Positions 23,706-30,544 of a stretch of DNA of 30,544 nucleotides are shown here, one piece after another. The notes under the pieces were generated by a model. That model saw nothing but the letters and a program-made list of their open reading frames with translations. It was not told the DNA's origin and searched no databases. The stretch is from Colimorpha sp045597945. GTDB taxonomy: Bacteria > Bacteroidota > Bacteroidia > Bacteroidales > P3. The stretch covers positions 1 through 30,544 of the forward strand of contig JAZLLD010000038.1 of assembly GCA_045597945.1 (NCBI GenBank), in the 5' to 3' direction. The translations under genes were made by a program, and so were the position numbers. The first letter of the stretch is position 1. Every line of letters begins with the position of its first letter.

Positions 23706-25619
23706 ATGAATATAACAGATCTTATTGTAGATTTTATCAAAGAAGGAAACGTTGTTGAGTTTCCCGGCATGGGAACCTTGACAAGTAGCAACGTGAGTGC
23801 CTACCACGACACGGCTTCGGGAACCTACTATCCCGCCCGCCGCACCGTGGTGATGAACAACACCCAGTCCGGCAACCAGGCCATCATTCGCCAGATTGCC
23901 GACAAGGAGTGCGTTTCTGTGGAAATTGCCGAGCAGATGTGGATCAACTTTGTTGGTGCTCTCGACGACAAGCTCCAGCGCAATCCTGCCGGCCATGAGT
24001 TCCCCGGTATCGGCATCATGCGCCGTGCTGGAGGCAAGGTGGCTTTTGTGGCTATCGAGGGTCTTGACCTGGATGCCGACAAGCACCACGAGCAGCCTTT
24101 GGAGAATATTTCTACTTATATTCCCAAGAATGTGGAGGATCCTTTTGCCGCTTTTGAGAAGCCCACACCTGCACCTGCACCTGCACCCGCACCCGAGCCT
24201 GCACCCGCACCCGTGGTGGAACCTGCTCCTGCACCTGCACCTGCTCCCGAGCCAGTAAAGGCACCCGAACCTGTAGTTGAGCCCAAGATCGAAGTGGTGG
24301 AACCTAAGCCCGAGATCAAGGAGGAAGCACCTGCAGCCGCTCCTGCTCCCGCACCTGAGGCTAAACCTGCATTCAACCCCGAAGAGGTGGTGGCAACTGC
24401 TGCTGCCGCTGCCGCCGCTGCCACAGTGGCAAGTGCCGCATCCAATGCAGACCATCTCTCGCAGGTGAAGAAAATGTTGGACGAGATTCCCTCTTCGCCC
24501 AAGGATGCCAAGGAACAGAAGCGCGCCGAAAAGGCTGCCGCCAAGGCTGAGAAGGAAGCCCGCAAGGCTGCCGAGGAGGCTGAGAAAGCTGCCGCCAAAC
24601 AGGCCGCCAAAGCCGCTAAGGAGAAAGACGCCCTTGCTCGCGAGGCTGAGAAGGCTGCCAAGGCTGCCGCCAAGGAGCGCGAAAAGGCTGAGAAGAAGGC
24701 ACATGATATTGTTTCGGTTCCCGGTAGCGGCATCGAGACTAAGCCTGAGGAGGAGAAAAAGAAGAAACATACCGGATTGTGGATTGTTATCATTCTGCTG
24801 CTGCTTGCGCTGGCAGGTGGCGGCTACTACTATTTTGTGAAAGGCGGTAGCGTGTCGATGGGCGAGAGCTGCGCTCAGGATGTGGCTTGGAACAAATACG
24901 ATGTGGCTGATGCCGATATGCGCAATATGCTTGAATTCACCGATGCCAATATCTCCCGCAGCACTAACGACGTCCACAACTATCTGGCAGAATATATCAA
25001 GAACTATCTGCTGGCCCGCCACTACAGCAACGCATACGCATTGGTGATGAACCAGGTTGACCAGTATGCCAACGACCGTCTGCACGAGCTGATGGTGCCC
25101 GGCTACAGCCATAAGCGCTTCCATCAGTACGACGATAACTGGCTGACCCGCAACATGGCCGACTATCGTGCCTGGGGTGGCCGCTATTATCAGTTCAAGG
25201 TTCAGGAGGAACTGATGAATGTGGATCTGCTTGACGAAATTCTCGACAACTTGATCGCTCAGCTCGGTCTGCATGCCGACGGCTTCGGCCTTGTAGGCGG
25301 TGGCAATGCTGCCAATACTGCCAAGGCTGCGCCCAAGAACGACAAGCCTTATGTTGAGACTGTTCCCGAGGCACCCACCTTCCGCAACAGCAAGCAGGGC
25401 TTCGATATCGTGGCAGGCTTCTTTACCAGCAAGGTTTCGGCCAACAAGTGCGCTAACCAGCTGAAGGCTCTGGGCAGCGATGCCTATATCATCAGCAAGG
25501 CCGGCGGCTACTATGTGAGCATGGGTTCCGCTCCCACCCGCACAGCTGCCGAGGCTATGGAGAAGCATATCAAGTCGTGGTACAAGAGCGATGTGAAGAT
25601 TTATAATTTCAACGAATAG
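23706..25619 (+). CDS. HU-CCDC81 / SPOR domain membrane protein
   Basis: 637 residues. Residues 1-125 carry two small HU-like (HU-CCDC81 bacterial type) domains (DLIVDFIKEGNVVEFPGMGTL, then ADKECVSVEIAEQMWINFV). A Pro/Ala-rich linker starts at residue 153 (repeated PAPAPEPAP). An alanine tract (about 228-246) and a Lys/Glu/Ala-rich coiled coil (about 265-343) follow. A single transmembrane helix spans about 358-378 (LWIVIILLLLALAGG). A periplasmic region and a C-terminal SPOR domain from about 563 complete it (GFDIVAGFFTSKVSANKCANQLKALG). SPOR domains bind denuded septal peptidoglycan, so the protein probably spans the inner membrane at the division site with an HU-like domain in the cytoplasm. 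trmB follows after 6 bp. Confidence 0.88.
   Translation: MNITDLIVDFIKEGNVVEFPGMGTLTSSNVSAYHDTASGTYYPARRTVVMNNTQSGNQAIIRQIADKECVSVEIAEQMWINFVGALDDKLQRNPAGHEFPGIGIMRRAGGKVAFVAIEGLDLDADKHHEQPLENISTYIPKNVEDPFAAFEKPTPAPAPAPAPEPAPAPVVEPAPAPAPAPEPVKAPEPVVEPKIEVVEPKPEIKEEAPAAAPAPAPEAKPAFNPEEVVATAAAAAAAATVASAASNADHLSQVKKMLDEIPSSPKDAKEQKRAEKAAAKAEKEARKAAEEAEKAAAKQAAKAAKEKDALAREAEKAAKAAAKEREKAEKKAHDIVSVPGSGIETKPEEEKKKKHTGLWIVIILLLLALAGGGYYYFVKGGSVSMGESCAQDVAWNKYDVADADMRNMLEFTDANISRSTNDVHNYLAEYIKNYLLARHYSNAYALVMNQVDQYANDRLHELMVPGYSHKRFHQYDDNWLTRNMADYRAWGGRYYQFKVQEELMNVDLLDEILDNLIAQLGLHADGFGLVGGGNAANTAKAAPKNDKPYVETVPEAPTFRNSKQGFDIVAGFFTSKVSANKCANQLKALGSDAYIISKAGGYYVSMGSAPTRTAAEAMEKHIKSWYKSDVKIYNFNE
24162..24250 (+). 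repeat. In-frame hexanucleotide repeat (CCTGCA-type) in the HU/SPOR gene
   Basis: Runs of CCTGCA and its close variants CCCGCA and CCTGCT encode the Pro-Ala linker. A six-base unit keeps the reading frame, so gain or loss of units would change linker length without breaking the protein. Confidence 0.7.
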
Positions 25620-25625
25620 CGCTTA

Positions 25626-26315
25626 ATGGGACATCATAAGTTAGAACGATTTGCCGAGAACCTCACATTCCTCAACCTCTTCCAGGTCTCATTCGAGATG
25701 TTGCAAGAGGGCGGCTTTGAGCACCGTGGCAAATGGAACCAGTACTTTGGCAACGACAACCCCATTACGCTGGAACTGGGCTGCGGTAAAGGCGACTATA
25801 CCGTGGCCCTGGCCCGCATCCACCCCGACCGCAACTACATAGGTGTTGATATTAAAGGTGCGCGTTTGTGGCGTGGTGCTAAGACCAGCAATGAGGAACA
25901 GATGCACAATGTGGCTTTTATCCGCACTCGTATCGAGCTGATTGAGCAGTTCTTCGCCCCCGAGGAAGTGTCGGAAATCTGGGTCACTTTCCCTGACCCT
26001 CAGCCCAAGAAAGAGCATAAGCGCTTGACTAGCGAGCGTTTTTTGAGTTATTACAAGAAATTCTTGAAGCCCGGTGCCCCCATCCATCTGAAAACCGACT
26101 CGGCAGAACTGCATGAGTACACCCGCGACGAGGTCATTCCCGCTGGCGGCTACAAAGTGGAATATGCCACGAGCAACCTGTATGCCACTCCCGCGGCCGA
26201 GCATCCCGAGATTCCTTGTCTCACCGAGGCCCAGATGACGCAGACTTTCTATGAGCGGATGTTTCTTGCCGAAAACAAACCAATCACGTACATCAAATTC
26301 TATTTATCAGAATAG
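25626..26315 (+). CDS. trmB: tRNA (guanine-N7-)-methyltransferase
   Basis: 229 residues. SAM-binding motif I is ITLELGCGKGDYTVALA, followed by YIGVDIKGARLWRGAK and the TrmB signature WVTFPDPQPKKEHKRLTSERFL, in which the Asp and the basic residues mark the active site. The enzyme makes m7G46 in the tRNA variable loop. The N-terminus (MGHHKLERFAENLTFLNLFQ) is as in Bacteroidetes homologues. The start lies 6 bp after the HU/SPOR stop, so the two are probably cotranscribed. Confidence 0.95.
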   Translation: MGHHKLERFAENLTFLNLFQVSFEMLQEGGFEHRGKWNQYFGNDNPITLELGCGKGDYTVALARIHPDRNYIGVDIKGARLWRGAKTSNEEQMHNVAFIRTRIELIEQFFAPEEVSEIWVTFPDPQPKKEHKRLTSERFLSYYKKFLKPGAPIHLKTDSAELHEYTRDEVIPAGGYKVEYATSNLYATPAAEHPEIPCLTEAQMTQTFYERMFLAENKPITYIKFYLSE

Positions 26316-26360
26316 AATACGAACAATATAAATAGTATTAATATATAAAAATTATTTCTT

Positions 26361-27101
26361 ATGTCAGGACATAATAAATGGTCAAAGATTAAGAGAGCCA
26401 AAGGCGCAGCTGATGCCAAGCGCTCCAAGCAGTATTCCAAAATTTTGAAAGAGGTAGCCGTTGCCGTTCGCGAAGGCGGTCCTGATCCCGACAGTAACCC
26501 CCGTCTGCGTCTGCTCGTGCAGAATGCCCGTGGCTGCAACATGCCTAAGGACACCCTGATGCGTGCCATCTCCAAGGCAAGCGACAAGGATGCAGCCGTA
26601 CTGCAGGAAATCACTTTCGAGTGCCATGTAAGCCATGGTATCGCTCTGTTCATTGAGTGTCTCTCCGACAACAACATGCGTACCGTTGCTAACGTCCGTT
26701 CCATCATGAACAAGAACGGTGGCACCATGGAAACCAATGGCAGCCTTAGCTTCGCTTTCACCCGCAAGGGCGTCTTTGTTGTGCCCCGCAAACCCGAGAT
26801 GGATGTTGAAGAACTTGAGATGAACCTTATTGACGGTGGTCTCGACGAGATGGAGGTTGATGATGAGTATCTGACCCTCTACACCGCTTACGAGGACTTC
26901 GGCAACATGGTCAAGATGCTCGAAGAAATGGGTATCGAGTGCGAGAGCGCCGAGCTTCAGCGCATCGCCAACACTCCCCGTGAGGTCGATCTCGACACTT
27001 GCAAGAAGGTCATGAAGGTGATTAACATGCTGGAAGATGACGACGATGTCACCAACGTCTTCCACGACATGGACATCCCCGATGATTACGAAGAAGAATA
27101 G
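26361..27101 (+). CDS. yebC: YebC/PmpR family protein
   Basis: 246 residues, the expected length. The N-terminus MSGHNKWSKIKRAKGAADAKR and the following RLLVQNARGCNMPKDTLMRAI, GIALFIECLSDNNMRTVANVRSI and FTRKGVF are diagnostic. Originally annotated as transcriptional regulators, members of this family have been linked in more recent work to translation, helping ribosomes past difficult (proline-rich) sequences. The C-terminus is strongly acidic (EDDDDVTNVFHDMDIPDDYEEE). It lies 45 bp after trmB. Confidence 0.94.
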   Translation: MSGHNKWSKIKRAKGAADAKRSKQYSKILKEVAVAVREGGPDPDSNPRLRLLVQNARGCNMPKDTLMRAISKASDKDAAVLQEITFECHVSHGIALFIECLSDNNMRTVANVRSIMNKNGGTMETNGSLSFAFTRKGVFVVPRKPEMDVEELEMNLIDGGLDEMEVDDEYLTLYTAYEDFGNMVKMLEEMGIECESAELQRIANTPREVDLDTCKKVMKVINMLEDDDDVTNVFHDMDIPDDYEEE

Positions 27102-27113
27102 TACAATTGTTTT

Positions 27114-27168
27114 TTGTTGATTTGTTGATTTGTTGAATTGGTCGATTCAATAATCCACAATTCAACAA
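27114..27168 (+). repeat. Tandem 8-bp repeat and 11-bp inverted repeat between yebC and rsmI
   Basis: TTGTTGAT occurs twice in tandem, followed by TTGTTGAA (27114-27137). TTGTTGAATTG (27130-27140) pairs perfectly with CAATTCAACAA (27158-27168) across a 17-nt loop. A further short repeat, GAATCAAC/GAATCAAT, follows near 27175-27190. There is no T-tract after the stem, so an RNA-processing or attenuator role is more likely than plain termination. Confidence 0.65.
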
Positions 27169-27194
27169 CTTATGAATCAACGAATCAATACAAG

Positions 27195-27890
27195 ATGAAA
27201 CTATATCTAGTTCCCACACCTGTTGGCAACCTCGGCGACATGACCTATCGTGCCGTCGAGGTGCTGAAAGGCGTGGATCTTGTTCTAGCTGAAGACACGC
27301 GTACTTCGAAAGTGGTGATGCAGCATTATGGCATAACCACGCCTTTGCAGGCCTACCATATCTTCAATGAGCACCAGACTCTCCAACGGGTGATAGATCG
27401 TCTACTTAGTGGCATGGATATCGCCCTAGTTACCGATGCCGGAACCCCGGGCATCAGCGATCCGGGCTTTCTGCTTGTCCGCGAATGCGTCAAGAACGAT
27501 ATTCCGGTGGAAACCCTCCCCGGTGCCACAGCCTTTGTGCCGGCATTGGTGGACAGTGGGCTCCCTTGCGACCGCTTTGTCTTTCTTGGCTTTTTGCCTC
27601 ATAAGAAAGGTCGCCAGACTGCTGTGCGTCAGCTGGCTGAGGAGCGCCGGACGATGATCATCTATGAATCGCCCTATCGGTTGGTGAAACTGTTGGAAGA
27701 ACTGATTGAGGTGCTTGGCGAAGAACGCCAGGTGAGTGTCTCGCGCGAAATCAGCAAACTCCATGCCGAGACTGCCCGTGGCTCATTGCGCGAAGTGCAC
27801 GAGCATTTCGCAGCCAAGGAAGTCAAAGGCGAAATTGTGGTCGTCTTGTCGGGATCCGACAAGAAAGTCGACACACTCGAAGAGGACTAA
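27195..27890 (+). CDS. rsmI: 16S rRNA (cytidine(1402)-2'-O)-methyltransferase
   Basis: 231 residues from the ATG at 27195. A longer frame from 27138 runs through the inverted repeat and is rejected. Motifs: LYLVPTPVGNLGDMTYRAVEVLKGVDLVLAEDTRTS at the N-terminus, VTDAGTPGISDPGFLLVRE and LPGATAFVPALVDSGLP, all of the tetrapyrrole-methylase-like RsmI fold. The enzyme adds the 2'-O-methyl of m4Cm1402 in the ribosomal P site. The C-terminus ends LSGSDKKVDTLEED, slightly shorter than the E. coli protein. Confidence 0.94.
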   Translation: MKLYLVPTPVGNLGDMTYRAVEVLKGVDLVLAEDTRTSKVVMQHYGITTPLQAYHIFNEHQTLQRVIDRLLSGMDIALVTDAGTPGISDPGFLLVRECVKNDIPVETLPGATAFVPALVDSGLPCDRFVFLGFLPHKKGRQTAVRQLAEERRTMIIYESPYRLVKLLEELIEVLGEERQVSVSREISKLHAETARGSLREVHEHFAAKEVKGEIVVVLSGSDKKVDTLEED

Positions 27891-27933
27891 TGATTACTAA
27901 TTATTAACTTCAAATAACTCATTATCACACACC

Positions 27934-28398
27934 GTGCCCTTAGATGTCTTTTTTTTCAGATTGGTTTGTGCCTTAGTGGCCGGAATAGCCATAGGAATTG
28001 AGCGTCAGTTAAGAAAGCGCAATGCCGGCCTGGCCGTCAATGCGTTGGTGTCTGTTGGGGCATGTGTGTTCATATTGTTGTCGGAGAGCGTCATATACAC
28101 TGCCATGCAGCAGGGCGGTCCGGTCAACAATGATAACCTGCGCGTATTGTCGCAGGTGGTTACGGGCATCGGCTTTTTGGGCGCCGGTGTCATTATGAAG
28201 GATGGCTTCACCATCCATGGTTTGAACAGCGCTGCCACCGTATGGTGCAGTGCCGCAGTAGGTTGCCTCTGCGGCTATGGCATGTGGCGGCATGCGGCTA
28301 TATCAGTGGGCGTGATTCTTTTCATCAACTGGATTGTCAAAAACATTGAAAGGTATATAGAAAAGGAAAACGACAAAAGAACAAGACCTGAAGAATAA
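27934..28398 (+). CDS. MgtC/SapB family membrane protein (short form)
   Basis: 154 residues. The family core is clear: LVAGIAIGIERQLRKRNAGL, then VTGIGFLGAGVIMKDGFTIHGLNSAATVWCSAAVG. Four or five hydrophobic segments are visible. The protein ends soon after the membrane part and lacks the cytoplasmic ACT-like domain of the virulence-associated MgtC. Family members are linked to growth in low Mg2+ and control of membrane potential or ATP synthase. The only start compatible with the full first helix is the GTG at 27934; no in-frame ATG is nearby. It lies 43 bp after rsmI. Confidence 0.88.
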   Translation: MPLDVFFFRLVCALVAGIAIGIERQLRKRNAGLAVNALVSVGACVFILLSESVIYTAMQQGGPVNNDNLRVLSQVVTGIGFLGAGVIMKDGFTIHGLNSAATVWCSAAVGCLCGYGMWRHAAISVGVILFINWIVKNIERYIEKENDKRTRPEE

Positions 28399-28513
28399 TA
28401 TCAGAAGAGTTCGTTGCGGGTCTCGGCTATTGAGGTGTTGGATGAGAGTGTAGGACCGAGATGGTTGTCAATGTGCTTGATGAGAATAATATATAATGAT
28501 ACAAAATTAAGAA

Positions 28514-30544
28514 ATGGATTATAAATTTGATGATAATGGTTCGGATAATCTGGCCGCCAAGGCCGAGATTATTCCTGTAGTGGCTAAGGAAGACGAGGCC
28601 TTCCTCCTCCATGAGGACAGTGTGCCCGACAGTATTCCTATGCTGCCTGTTCGTGGCAATACCATTTTCCCCGGTGTGGTTACGCCTATAGCTATAGGTC
28701 GGCCTTCTTCCGACAAACTGGTTCGCGAAGCTGAGAAAGACGAGCTCCGCATTGCTTGCTTCACCCAGGTCAATCCCGTTGATGAGCCCGAGATGGATGA
28801 TATCAACGAGGTTGGCGTCATTGCCCGCGTGTTGCGCGTCATCGATTTGCCCAATGGCGATGTCCTGGCCGTAATCCAAGGCACCATGAAGTGCGTGTTG
28901 CGCTCCATCTTGGGCAAGACCCCTTATTATACTGCAAATGTGGAACTTCTTGATGAAGAACTCCCCATCTCCAATGCTCGCCATTTCCACATGCGTGTGG
29001 AACGTACTTGCAAACTCTTCTCCGAATTGCAGGAGAACAAGCGCGGCGATACCCGCAAGGGCTTCAACCTTTTCCGCTCGCTCAAGAACATCAAGAGCGA
29101 TGCCATCTTGGTCAACTATATGTGCTCCAAGCTGGACACCGACCCCGATGTCAAGCGTCGGCTGTTCAATCTCTTCGGCGTTGAGAACCGCCTGAATCAG
29201 CTTGCCGAGCTTCTGGATTCTGAGAAAGGTTTCCTCGAATCGTGCAAGCATGTGCAGAACAAAGCCCGACAGGAAATGGACCGCCAGCAGCACGAGTATT
29301 TCCTCCATCAGCAGATGCGCATCATCCAGGAGGAGCTCGGTGGCAATAATGGCATGGGTCCGCAGGACGACTTGGCCGAGCTTTTCGACAAGGCCGGCGA
29401 GGCCGACTGGCCCGAATATGTAGAGAAGGCCTTCAGCCGCAGTGTGCAGAAACTGCGCCGCACCCCGTCCCAGACACCTGACTTCACTGTGGAGTTCAAC
29501 TATGCAGAGCTGCTCACCGAACTCCCTTGGAACAAGCAGAGCAAAGACGACATCAATATTGCACGCGCACAGAAAGTGCTCGACAAAGACCATTACGGAA
29601 TGGAAAAAGTCAAGCAGCGCATCATTGAGCACCTTGCCGTCCTCAAGGTCAAGGGAAACCTCAAGAGCCCCATCCTCTGCTTCGTAGGTCCTCCGGGCAC
29701 CGGCAAAACCTCTCTCGGCAAGAGCATTGCCACCGCCATGAAGCGCAAATACGTGCGTGTGGCCCTGGGCGGTCTGCACGACGAGGTGGAAATCCGCGGC
29801 CACCGCAAGACCTATGTCGGCGCTATGCCTGGCCGCATCATCAAGGGCATCCAGAAAGCCGGTGTCAGCAACCCCGTCTTTGTCCTTGACGAAATCGACA
29901 AAGTGCAGGGTGCCTCCAATCACGGCGACCCCACCTCTGCGCTCCTCGAGGTGCTCGACCCCGAGCAGAACAATGCCTTCCACGACAACTTCCTCGACCT
30001 CGACTACGATTTGAGCAATGTCCTCTTTATCGCCACCGCCAACTCTTTGAGCACCATCCAGTCCGCACTGCTCGACCGTATGGAGATTATCGATTTGAGT
30101 GGCTATATCCTTGAGGAAAAGATTGAAATCGCCCTGCGCCACCTCATCCCCAACCAGCTTGTCGAACACGGCTTTGATAAAAAAGCTGTCAAGTTCAGCA
30201 AGAAGGTGCTTACCGCCATCATCAACGACTATACGCGCGAAAGCGGTGTGCGCCAGCTCGATAAGACCATCGCAAAGATTGTCCGCCACCGTGCTGTCAA
30301 GGTTGCCAACGGCGAGCCTTTCGATGCGGCTATCGACATTTCCGAGCTCAAAGACATCCTCGGCCTGCCCATTCACAATAGCGATCGCTGTGGTACCGAG
30401 CCCCGTGTGGGCGTCGTCACCGGCCTGGCATGGACCCAGGTGGGCGGCGAGATCCTCTTCATTGAATCTTGCACCAGCAAAGGCAAGGGCGCCCTCTCCC
30501 TCACCGGCAATCTTGGCGATGTGATGAAGGAATCTGCCACCCTG
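28514..30544 (+). CDS. lon: ATP-dependent protease Lon, 3' end missing
   Basis: The ATG at 28514 opens a frame that continues to the right edge (677 codons). The N-terminal substrate domain (IPMLPVRGNTIFPGVVTPIAIG), the coiled region (YFLHQQMRIIQEELGG), Walker A GPPGTGKT (residues 392-399), Walker B VFVLDEIDKV, EIRGHRKTYVGAMPGRII and ESGVRQLDKTIAKIVRHRA identify LonA. The sequence ends inside the protease domain (GLAWTQVGGEILFIE), before the catalytic Ser/Lys dyad, so proteolytic competence cannot be verified here. Lon degrades misfolded and regulatory proteins in the cytosol. The 115-bp gap after the MgtC-like gene shows no clear promoter. A 649-codon frame on the other strand is a shadow. 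Confidence 0.96.
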   Translation, partial: MDYKFDDNGSDNLAAKAEIIPVVAKEDEAFLLHEDSVPDSIPMLPVRGNTIFPGVVTPIAIGRPSSDKLVREAEKDELRIACFTQVNPVDEPEMDDINEVGVIARVLRVIDLPNGDVLAVIQGTMKCVLRSILGKTPYYTANVELLDEELPISNARHFHMRVERTCKLFSELQENKRGDTRKGFNLFRSLKNIKSDAILVNYMCSKLDTDPDVKRRLFNLFGVENRLNQLAELLDSEKGFLESCKHVQNKARQEMDRQQHEYFLHQQMRIIQEELGGNNGMGPQDDLAELFDKAGEADWPEYVEKAFSRSVQKLRRTPSQTPDFTVEFNYAELLTELPWNKQSKDDINIARAQKVLDKDHYGMEKVKQRIIEHLAVLKVKGNLKSPILCFVGPPGTGKTSLGKSIATAMKRKYVRVALGGLHDEVEIRGHRKTYVGAMPGRIIKGIQKAGVSNPVFVLDEIDKVQGASNHGDPTSALLEVLDPEQNNAFHDNFLDLDYDLSNVLFIATANSLSTIQSALLDRMEIIDLSGYILEEKIEIALRHLIPNQLVEHGFDKKAVKFSKKVLTAIINDYTRESGVRQLDKTIAKIVRHRAVKVANGEPFDAAIDISELKDILGLPIHNSDRCGTEPRVGVVTGLAWTQVGGEILFIESCTSKGKGALSLTGNLGDVMKESATL

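Noticed and set aside
23535..25568. 677-codon open frame antisense to the HU/SPOR gene
   Set aside because: It mirrors the Ala/Pro/Lys-rich coding strand, giving low-complexity Gly/Cys/Leu sequence without a family match; the plus-strand frame has clear HU-like, membrane and SPOR parts.
28421..28461. TCTCGG / CCGAGA inverted repeat after the MgtC-like gene
   Set aside because: Only a 6-bp stem with a loop of about 29 nt and no T-tract; too weak to call a terminator.
28427..30376. 649-codon open frame antisense to lon
   Set aside because: A composition shadow of the strongly codon-biased lon gene, whose Walker motifs are unmistakable.

Overview
The window reads as a chromosomal segment of a Bacteroidales bacterium, probably gut- or host-associated. 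The evidence is: promoters of the Bacteroidetes type (TAnnTTTG at -7, in one case with TTTG about 20 bp upstream), lipoprotein signals followed by SxC or AGC, a type 9 secretion (T9SS) C-terminal sorting module, a GH29 fucosidase next to a DUF4838 protein, an HU-CCDC81/SPOR protein, and a Bacteroidetes-style tail of housekeeping genes (kdsB, trmB, yebC, rsmI, lon). Family or genus cannot be fixed from sequence alone. No tRNA, rRNA, CRISPR array, transposase or phage gene was seen.

Layout. 1-214: the start of a secreted protein running off the left edge (minus). 441-2778: a lipoprotein and a secreted GH29 alpha-L-fucosidase (plus). 2779-3377: a convergent intergenic region full of short repeats. 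3378-15225: nine co-directional minus-strand genes with gaps of 55 bp or less, two of them overlapping the next. In transcription order they are a CPA2-type cation/proton antiporter, an S41 C-terminal processing protease, an O-antigen ligase/polymerase-like membrane protein, an M16 zinc peptidase, a beta-carbonic anhydrase, a flavin reductase-like protein, a winged-helix AlkZ/YcaQ-like protein, a secreted DUF4838 protein with a C-terminal discoidin-like domain, and a DUF2461 protein. 15604-16632: two tandem, similarly built small lipoproteins behind a clear promoter and closed by a strong terminator. 17055-18440: GlmM-like phosphohexomutase (minus). 18607-21524: a two-gene minus unit made of a small T9SS-sorted protein and a large beta-helical Cthe_2159-like carbohydrate-binding protein. 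22220-28398: plus-strand housekeeping run (deoxynucleoside kinase, KdsB, HU/SPOR membrane protein, TrmB, YebC, RsmI, MgtC-like). 28514-end: Lon protease, cut by the right edge.

How the genes fit together. Much of the content serves the cell envelope: KdsB (Kdo activation for LPS), the O-antigen ligase-like protein, GlmM (amino sugar precursor), a SPOR-domain protein expected at septal peptidoglycan, the S41 protease and several lipoproteins. Glycan handling is represented by GH29, DUF4838 and the Cthe_2159-like protein. RNA and protein quality functions (TrmB, YebC, RsmI, Lon) cluster at the right.

The most unusual signal is non-coding. Four intergenic regions (1179-1222, 2952-2995, 16810-16904, 22003-22092) carry short degenerate tandem arrays with an 11-bp period but different unit sequences. 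Two of them share an 18-bp block, in opposite orientation and about 21 kb apart, and one is two four-unit arrays facing each other. Known feature types in the window do not explain them.
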